A stretch of DNA of 8,307 nucleotides from Oscillospiraceae bacterium (GTDB taxonomy: Bacteria > Bacillota_A > Clostridia > Oscillospirales > Oscillospiraceae): positions 1-8,307 of the forward strand of contig JAFOBK010000052.1 in assembly GCA_017381835.1 (NCBI GenBank), given 5' to 3'. Positions 3,649 to 8,307 of the stretch are shown here, in pieces (the stretch's first letter is position 1; each line of letters begins with the position of its first letter). Under the pieces are notes generated by a model, which worked only from the letters and a program-made list of their open reading frames with translations, did no database searches and was not told where the DNA came from. The position numbers were made by a program, and so were the translations under genes.

Positions 3649-3684
3649 CAACATTTCTTTACTTCCTTTTCGGATTTCGCTCGG

Positions 3685-3690
3685 TATAAT
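3685..3690 (+). promoter_or_regulatory. -10 element for the membrane protein gene
   Basis: A perfect TATAAT lies 33 bases ahead of the GTG start, but no good -35 is found at the right distance. The promoter may be weak or activator-dependent. Confidence 0.5.
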
Positions 3691-3722
3691 GGAAATATCC
3701 TACCATGTAAGGAGACCTTTTT

Positions 3723-4460
3723 GTGCTGAAAACTACGGTTTCTGACATCCGAAAACGCTATATTCTCCGCCTGATCGGCAGATGCGTCATTCTGCTGCTG
3801 GCGGTTTTCCCCTATGCTACCGACTTCCCCCGCCACGATATTCTGGAGGGTTTCTCCTTTTTCCGCAAATTCTCCTGGCTTCATGTGCTGTGGGTGATCT
3901 GGATGCTGGATATGCTGTTCCAGCTGATTCCGGTGAAAAATATCGCCCTTGGCTCCCATAAGATCTTCAAGCTCCGGTTCCGGCCGGTGCTGGAACGGGT
4001 GAATCTGGATGCGCTGAAGGCATATATCGTCACCACCACCCGCTCCGCTTACAAGGTGATGCTGCTGTGGATCGCCCTGATTGCCGCCCTGGGTGTTCTG
4101 TGGCACCTGCATATTTTACGCGATGCCCACCTGTTTCTCATCAGTGTCCTTTTCTATGTTTGCGACCTGATCTGCGTGCTGATTTGGTGTCCCTTCCGGC
4201 TGATCATGAAAAATAAATGCTGCACCACCTGCCGGATCTTCAACTGGGATCACATGATGATGTTCACCCCCATGATTTTTGTAAGAGGCTTTTTCTCCTA
4301 CTCCCTTTTGGCTGTGGCCCTGGTGATCTGGCTGCTTTGGGAGCTGTGCGTGCTGCTCTATCCGGAGCGGTTTTGGGAAAAATCCAACGCGGCACTGAAA
4401 TGCTCCGAATGCACCGATAAGCTGTGTACCCAGTACTGTCAGAAATTACGGAAAAAATAA
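3723..4460 (+). CDS. Polytopic membrane protein with conserved-type Cys motifs, function unknown
   Basis: This 245-residue integral membrane protein starts at GTG, fixed by AAGGAG (3709-3714) eight bases upstream. Hydrophobic stretches near residues 15-32, 50-70, 111-130, 136-157 and 178-210 suggest five or so membrane segments. A polar loop has KNKCCTTCRIFNWD (163-176; Cys 166, 167, 170). The cytoplasm-like tail has four cysteines, CSEC..KLC..YC (227, 230, 235, 239), in a pattern that could bind a metal or an Fe-S cluster. I recall similar uncharacterised Firmicutes membrane proteins with the CCTTCRIFNWD signature and an ALKC..CTDKLC ending, which supports a real conserved family without a known role. 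It is a single-gene unit, convergent with the next gene across a two-way terminator. Confidence 0.85.
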   Translation: MLKTTVSDIRKRYILRLIGRCVILLLAVFPYATDFPRHDILEGFSFFRKFSWLHVLWVIWMLDMLFQLIPVKNIALGSHKIFKLRFRPVLERVNLDALKAYIVTTTRSAYKVMLLWIALIAALGVLWHLHILRDAHLFLISVLFYVCDLICVLIWCPFRLIMKNKCCTTCRIFNWDHMMMFTPMIFVRGFFSYSLLAVALVIWLLWELCVLLYPERFWEKSNAALKCSECTDKLCTQYCQKLRKK

Positions 4461-4467
4461 AAAATGT

Positions 4468-4500
4468 CCCCAAGTCCTGCTGGACTTGGGGGTGTTTTTA
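4468..4500. terminator. Bidirectional terminator between convergent genes
   Basis: CCCCAAGTCC (4468-4477) and GGACTTGGGG (4482-4491) form a perfect 10-bp stem with loop TGCT. A T-rich run follows on the plus strand (GTGTTTTTATT), and an A-rich run precedes it (4449-4464), serving the minus-strand gene. Confidence 0.88.
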
Positions 4501-4507
4501 TTGGAAA

Positions 4508-4546
4508 CGGATTGCCACGTCGCCCGCCGGGCTCCTCGCAATGACG
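4508..4546. repeat. Dispersed intergenic palindromic repeat
   Basis: The segment starts CGGATTGCCACGTCG and ends CTCCTCGCAATGACG, with outer arms ATTGC/GCAAT (4511-4515/4538-4542). From memory this is the widespread 'attgccacg...cgcaatgac' intergenic repeat seen scattered in many bacterial chromosomes. It does not look coding. Confidence 0.55.
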
Positions 4547-4560
4547 CAGAAGAATACACA

Positions 4561-6075
4561 TTATCCTTTTCTCGCAGCTTTCCACTGGGTTACGCTGGGG
4601 TAGCGGTTTACATCCAGGTGGGGGATGCCCTGGGCGGCGGACATGATGTCCACAAAATTGGCCACCTCACCGAACTGGATATAGTCCGTATTCTCAATAA
4701 AGTGCCGGACATCTTTCAGAAGCTCCCGATCCAGGAGAATGGCTCTTGCGCCCAAGAGGGAACTGTTGCCAGCGCAGATGATATGCTCCCGGGGGATATC
4801 CGGATAAAGGCCGATGGTCACACCGGACTGGATTTTGATATGGGTGCCGAATGCACCGGCCAAATAGAATTTCCCGATCTCCTCCATGGAAAGGCCGATC
4901 TTCTGCATCATATATTCCACCATGGTGTAAGCAGCTGCTTTGGTGGCGATGAACTGGTCGATATCGGACTGGTAGAAGTAAAGGCCGTCAGCATAACGGA
5001 AGGCCCATTCTCCCTCCAAAAATTCCATTCTTTGGGAGTTTTCCGGGATAAACTTTCCACGGAAATCCAAAATATCCTCCAAATAGAGTTCTGCGATCAG
5101 ATCCACGATACCGGAGCCACAGATGCCCTTTGGCGGAGCATTTGCGATGGTGGTCAGCTCCACCTGATCCTTTCGTATCTTCACGCTGTCCACAGCGCCC
5201 GGTTCTGCCCGCATACCGGTGCGGATTACTTCGCCCTCCAGAGCGGGGCCTGCCGCGCCGGCACCCGCCACCATAAAGTCACGGTTGCCCATCAGCAGCT
5301 CGCCGTTGGTGCCGATGTCCAAAAACACATTGATCTCCTCCGAGCGGGTCAGACCCAGAGCCACCGCGCCGCTGGTGATATCGCCGCCCACATAATTGGA
5401 CTTACTGGGCACAAGATAGACCATACCCGCCATGGCAAGATCCAAATCCCTGGCAGGAATAAAGCCAGGCTCCGTGGTCACCGTGGCATAGGGGGACATG
5501 AATACCGTGAAGGCATCCAGGCCTAAGAGAAAATGCATCATGGTGGTATTACCGGAGATGACCATCATGCCGCTATTGCTGAGATCGTAGTTCAGTTCTT
5601 CGCTGAGGTCTTCTATAAGGCTTTGGATGGTAGACACCGTGGCGATTCGGATTTTCTCCAAAATTTCCGGATGCTCATGGCTGCTGAAGATTCGGGAGAG
5701 AATCTCATTGCCGAATTCCACCTGGCGGTTCACGGCGGTTTTAGAAGCCAGCACCTTGCCGCTGGTGAGGTCTACCGCCTCCATCACCACGGTGGTGCTG
5801 CCAAGATCCACCGCAAGGCCGATATTTTTTCCGGTGGTATCGCCCTTTTCTGCATTCACCAGCTGCCAGCCATTTCCGTCCCAGCTGAGGGTCGCGGTGA
5901 TCTTCCAGTCCGCCTGCTGGCACAAGGGGTAGAGCTTCCGCAGGGTCTGCACCGGAACCGCCACCGCACCGTATTTTTCTTTTAAACCGTCACAAATGCG
6001 CTGGGCGCTGCTGCGAAAATCCTCTTCCGTAGGCGCTGCCAGCTGCAAGTATACTTTTTCCGTCATTTTATTCAT
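4561..6075 (-). CDS. RACo-type ASKHA-domain ATPase (DUF4445) without ferredoxin domain
   Basis: This 504-residue protein belongs to the family of reductive activators of corrinoid proteins. These use ATP binding by an actin/Hsp70-like (ASKHA) fold to drive reduction of inactive Co(II)-corrinoid enzymes. Visible motifs are phosphate-1 loop AVDLGSTTVVMEAVDL (88-103), phosphate-2 VFLDIGTNGELLMG (250-263), GICGSGIVDLIAELY (317-331) and adenosine motif FYLAGAFGTHI (403-413). Classical RACo/RamA carry Fe-S clusters. Here the first 85 residues have only isolated cysteines (28, 52), so another protein must supply the electrons or the role differs. I chose the ATG at 6075 because GGAGG lies eight bases upstream; the frame extends to 6126 without a ribosome site. 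No corrinoid protein or methyltransferase gene is adjacent. Confidence 0.85.
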   Translation of the reverse strand: MNKMTEKVYLQLAAPTEEDFRSSAQRICDGLKEKYGAVAVPVQTLRKLYPLCQQADWKITATLSWDGNGWQLVNAEKGDTTGKNIGLAVDLGSTTVVMEAVDLTSGKVLASKTAVNRQVEFGNEILSRIFSSHEHPEILEKIRIATVSTIQSLIEDLSEELNYDLSNSGMMVISGNTTMMHFLLGLDAFTVFMSPYATVTTEPGFIPARDLDLAMAGMVYLVPSKSNYVGGDITSGAVALGLTRSEEINVFLDIGTNGELLMGNRDFMVAGAGAAGPALEGEVIRTGMRAEPGAVDSVKIRKDQVELTTIANAPPKGICGSGIVDLIAELYLEDILDFRGKFIPENSQRMEFLEGEWAFRYADGLYFYQSDIDQFIATKAAAYTMVEYMMQKIGLSMEEIGKFYLAGAFGTHIKIQSGVTIGLYPDIPREHIICAGNSSLLGARAILLDRELLKDVRHFIENTDYIQFGEVANFVDIMSAAQGIPHLDVNRYPSVTQWKAARKG

Positions 6076-6097
6076 AACTGCTTCCTCCGTTTTTCTG

Positions 6098-6126
6098 ATT
6101 ATATAATAGCAGGAAGAAATCCACAA
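6098..6126 (-). promoter_or_regulatory. Promoter of the ASKHA gene
   Basis: TTGTGG (6126-6121) and TATAAT (6103-6098) lie on the minus strand with 17 bases between. The start point near 6091 leaves a very short leader that contains GGAGG, and it supports the chosen ATG at 6075 over the longer frame. Confidence 0.65.
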
Positions 6127-6156
6127 GTATGTAATAAAGTCACATAAAGTTTACAG

Positions 6157-6185
6157 TTTCTTTTCAGATTGGATGGTACTATAAT
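6157..6185 (+). promoter_or_regulatory. Probable promoter of the L,D-transpeptidase gene
   Basis: TATAAT (6180-6185) is preceded 17 bases upstream by a weak TTTCTT. The leader of about 60 bases ends in GGAAAGGATGAGGG before the ATG at 6250. The promoter is divergent from that of the ASKHA gene. Confidence 0.55.
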
Positions 6186-6249
6186 TGTAAAATATAGTTG
6201 TATTAAGATCGTCTTTGAAGAAAGAAAACATTGGAAAGGATGAGGGAAA

Positions 6250-8193
6250 ATGAAGAAAATCGGAATTATTTTGATGATTCTTGTTTTGACCCTGGCGCTG
6301 TGCGGCTGCTCCCGGGAATTCACCTTCCCGGAAAACAGCGTTGTGCTGGGAGTAGATGTAGCCGGCTGCACCAAAGAAGAAGGATGGCTGAAGGTAGAAG
6401 AAGCCGCAAAAAACTATAGCCTCCAGCTGACTGTGGACGGGATTTCTCTGCCCATTACAGGCAAAGATGTGAATCTTCTTTGCGCGAAGGATGCCTTTTT
6501 CGCCGCTGCCGATGCTTTGGAAGCAGAGGAGGCCGCCGACTTCAGCGGTGTGGTTTCCTTCAGCGAAGCAAACCTAAGAAAGATTTTGGACGGGCAGCTG
6601 CGCAAGGATATGGCAGAAGCGGCGCTTGTTTTTGATGAGGCGCAAAATGCCTATGTGCTGACCGAGCATGCCGTGGGCATGGCCTGGGAGGAAGAAAAAC
6701 TGATGGCTGCTGCCAAAGAGGCCATTTTCTCCCTGGAGCCTCAGCTCACCATGGAGGGCATCACCCGGGTGCTGGAACCTGCCCACCGCTCTGATGAACC
6801 CCGCTATCAGGAGGCTTTGGAAACCCTGAACCGCATGACCGGCATCACCCTGGACTATGAATTTTGGAAAGCCTCCGCAAATAACTCCATCAGCGCCCAG
6901 CGGATTCCGGCGGAGGTGCTGCGGTCTTTCGTCACCTTAGGTGAGGACGGCTTCTCCCCCGCTGTGGATCCGGAAGCTGTGGCCGCTTACTGCGAAACCT
7001 TAAAGGAAACTTACAACATCCCCGGCAAGACCGAGTCCTTCGTCACCACCGGCGGCAGCACCCTGAACATGACCGTGGACTACTACGGCATGGAGCTGGA
7101 CACCGAATCCCTTGCCCAGGATATCCAGCGGTGCATGGAAGAGGGCATCAGCGAAAGTAAGGACGCTCCCTACCTGACCAACGGCATTATGGATATGCCC
7201 TACGGCGGCAATTATATCGAAGTCAATCTCACCTCCCAGCATCTGTGGTACTACAAAGACGGTGAGCGGCTGGTATCCACGGATCTGGTGTCCGGCCAGG
7301 TGGGTGCCGGTATGAACACCCCCACCGGTATTTACAGCATTTATGCCAAGGATTCCGACACCTACCTGGTGGGTGAGGATTACCGCAGCTATGTGAACTA
7401 CTGGATGCCCTTCTACGGAGGCTACGGCCTCCACGATGCCACCTGGAGAGGCAGCTTCGGCGGGGATATCTATCTCTACGGCGGCTCCCACGGCTGCGTG
7501 AATCTGCCTCTGAGCGCCGCGAAAACCATTTACAACAACGCCCCCGTAGGCACCAAGGTGATTCTCTACGGCGGTGTGCAGTATATGCCCCCGCTGGATC
7601 AGGCCTTCTCCGGCCGCACCGAATATATGGTGGCCTCCGACGAGGAGCCTTTCCAGCTGGATATCCGGGCCAAGCATGAAGACCCCAAACTCAGCTACAA
7701 GTCCGACAACACCAAGGTGGCCACGGTTTCCGAGGACGGCATCGTCACCGTCAAGGGCATCGGCACCGCCAATATCACCGTGACCGCAGAAAAGGATATG
7801 AGCTATGCAGAGGGAAGCGTCACTGTCCGGATCAGCGTCCACTCCCCCTGCGAGGAAGGCCGCCATGACATGGGCGAGCCGGTGGTTACGGAAAAGCCCA
7901 CCTGCCAGCCGGGTCTTCAGCGGTATTCCTGCACCCGGTGCGATTACTGGGAGGATTCCGTTCTGGATCCCGTCCAGTCCCATAGCTTTGGCCAGTGGAG
8001 CACCGTAACAGACCCCACCTGTACCGAAGAGGGTCTCAAAGAGCGCGTCTGCACCTGCTGCAAGGAGGAAACGGAAGTAAAGCCGATTCCCAAGCTTCCC
8101 CATCCCTTTGACGATGCCCCCGCCTGCCCCGTCTGCGGCAAGGAAAATCCCGATTACATAGCGCCTTCGGAAGAAGAATCCACATTTGGATAA
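6250..8193 (+). CDS. L,D-transpeptidase (YkuD) lipoprotein with Ig-like and Cys-rich C-terminal domains
   Basis: This 647-residue exported protein probably cross-links peptidoglycan or anchors proteins to it by 3-3 transpeptidation. The N-terminus is a lipoprotein signal with a lipobox ending L-C-G-C, where Cys20 is the likely lipidated residue. Residues 25-310 resemble the repeated peptidoglycan-binding region seen before YkuD domains in Clostridia. The catalytic domain (about 318-443) contains H395 in GLHDATW and SHGCVN (S413, H414, G415, C416, N418), the complete H...[ST]HGC.N motif. An Ig-like Big_2 domain follows (about 460-535; KSDNTKVATVSEDGIVTVKG). The tail carries two repeats, PTC...G...YSCTRCDYWE and PTCTEEG...RVCTCCKEE (Cys 552, 561, 564, 591, 601, 603, 604), and a final CPVCG (626-629), probably zinc-binding. 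The gene is monocistronic and its start is supported by GGATGAGGG. It ends in TAA. Confidence 0.92.
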   Translation: MKKIGIILMILVLTLALCGCSREFTFPENSVVLGVDVAGCTKEEGWLKVEEAAKNYSLQLTVDGISLPITGKDVNLLCAKDAFFAAADALEAEEAADFSGVVSFSEANLRKILDGQLRKDMAEAALVFDEAQNAYVLTEHAVGMAWEEEKLMAAAKEAIFSLEPQLTMEGITRVLEPAHRSDEPRYQEALETLNRMTGITLDYEFWKASANNSISAQRIPAEVLRSFVTLGEDGFSPAVDPEAVAAYCETLKETYNIPGKTESFVTTGGSTLNMTVDYYGMELDTESLAQDIQRCMEEGISESKDAPYLTNGIMDMPYGGNYIEVNLTSQHLWYYKDGERLVSTDLVSGQVGAGMNTPTGIYSIYAKDSDTYLVGEDYRSYVNYWMPFYGGYGLHDATWRGSFGGDIYLYGGSHGCVNLPLSAAKTIYNNAPVGTKVILYGGVQYMPPLDQAFSGRTEYMVASDEEPFQLDIRAKHEDPKLSYKSDNTKVATVSEDGIVTVKGIGTANITVTAEKDMSYAEGSVTVRISVHSPCEEGRHDMGEPVVTEKPTCQPGLQRYSCTRCDYWEDSVLDPVQSHSFGQWSTVTDPTCTEEGLKERVCTCCKEETEVKPIPKLPHPFDDAPACPVCGKENPDYIAPSEEESTFG

Positions 8194-8205
8194 AGGTGCA
8201 AAAAG

Positions 8206-8300
8206 GCCCCCTTCCTCCGCGCTAAGAGCCGGCTTCGCCGGTTGCGCTATGTACGCACCTGCGGGCGCAGTGTGTAAAGGGGGCTGTCTGCAAAGCAGAC
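8206..8300. repeat. Nested palindromic intergenic repeat downstream of the transpeptidase gene
   Basis: GCCCCCTT (8206-8213) pairs with AAGGGGGC (8277-8284). Inside is CCGGC/GCCGG (8229-8233/8237-8241), and after it GTCTGC/GCAGAC (8286-8291/8295-8300). This complex GC-rich repeat type is, to my memory, scattered between genes in Oscillospirales. It may also act as the gene's terminator, although no T-run follows. Confidence 0.55.
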
Positions 8301-8307
8301 TGGGGGA

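Noticed and set aside
4486..5526. 346-codon plus-strand open frame
   Set aside because: It is a shadow antisense to the ASKHA gene and begins inside the terminator hairpin; no family resemblance.
768..6075. Link between the TAG codons and pyrrolysine through the RACo-like ATPase
   Set aside because: RamA/RACo-type activators do serve pyrrolysine-containing methyltransferases in some organisms. Here the ATPase is in host DNA, lacks Fe-S motifs, and no pyl gene or methyltransferase is visible, so the link is only a whole-genome check.
7000..8103. 367-codon minus-strand open frame
   Set aside because: It is antisense to the transpeptidase gene, Gly/Ala/His-rich from GC-rich codon bias, with no start signal.

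Overview
The window looks like chromosomal DNA of a gut-type Clostridia (probably Oscillospirales/Ruminococcaceae) carrying the end of an integrated mobile element. Reasons are AGGAGG-like ribosome binding sites, TTGACA/TATAAT promoters, the protein families present, and GC-rich palindromic intergenic repeats. Codon and base composition change near 3570. The left part is AT-richer and full of dyads and small genes. The right part is GC-richer with long, well spaced housekeeping-type genes.

Positions 1-2354 are the terminal part of an integrative conjugative or mobilisable element. A divergent promoter region (81-192) holds five operator-like dyads spaced about 21 bp apart. It drives a small XRE/Cro repressor to the right (220-435) and an unseen gene to the left of the window. 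Next come a dyad-rich, possibly oriT-like stretch, a strong minus-strand terminator (700-763), and two overlapping minus-strand small frames (768-1102) that contain three in-frame TAG codons but end in TGA. Further right are two perfect hairpins in their leader and an ICE-type protein of unknown function (1394-1894, minus). After that come short direct repeats near the element end.

Positions 2355-3568 are an integration hot spot. A 3' half of tRNA-Thr(GGT) at 2355-2404 recurs almost perfectly at 3466-3505. Three more short copies of the tRNA 3' end lie at 2548-2572, 3514-3538 and 3544-3568, and a degenerate inverted copy lies at 2447-2462. I read this as successive insertions or scars in one tRNA gene, whose intact copy should lie beyond the left edge. 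The 1.1 kb interval between the two long copies carries only two small genes: an excisionase-like HTH protein, and a convergent 77-aa protein that has its own promoter.

Positions 3570-8307 are host chromosome: a cysteine-containing polytopic membrane protein (3723-4460), a convergent RACo-type ASKHA ATPase lacking the usual ferredoxin domain (4561-6075, minus), and a divergent L,D-transpeptidase lipoprotein with an Ig-like and a Cys-rich tail (6250-8193). These three genes are separately transcribed. Nothing in the sequence ties them into one pathway.
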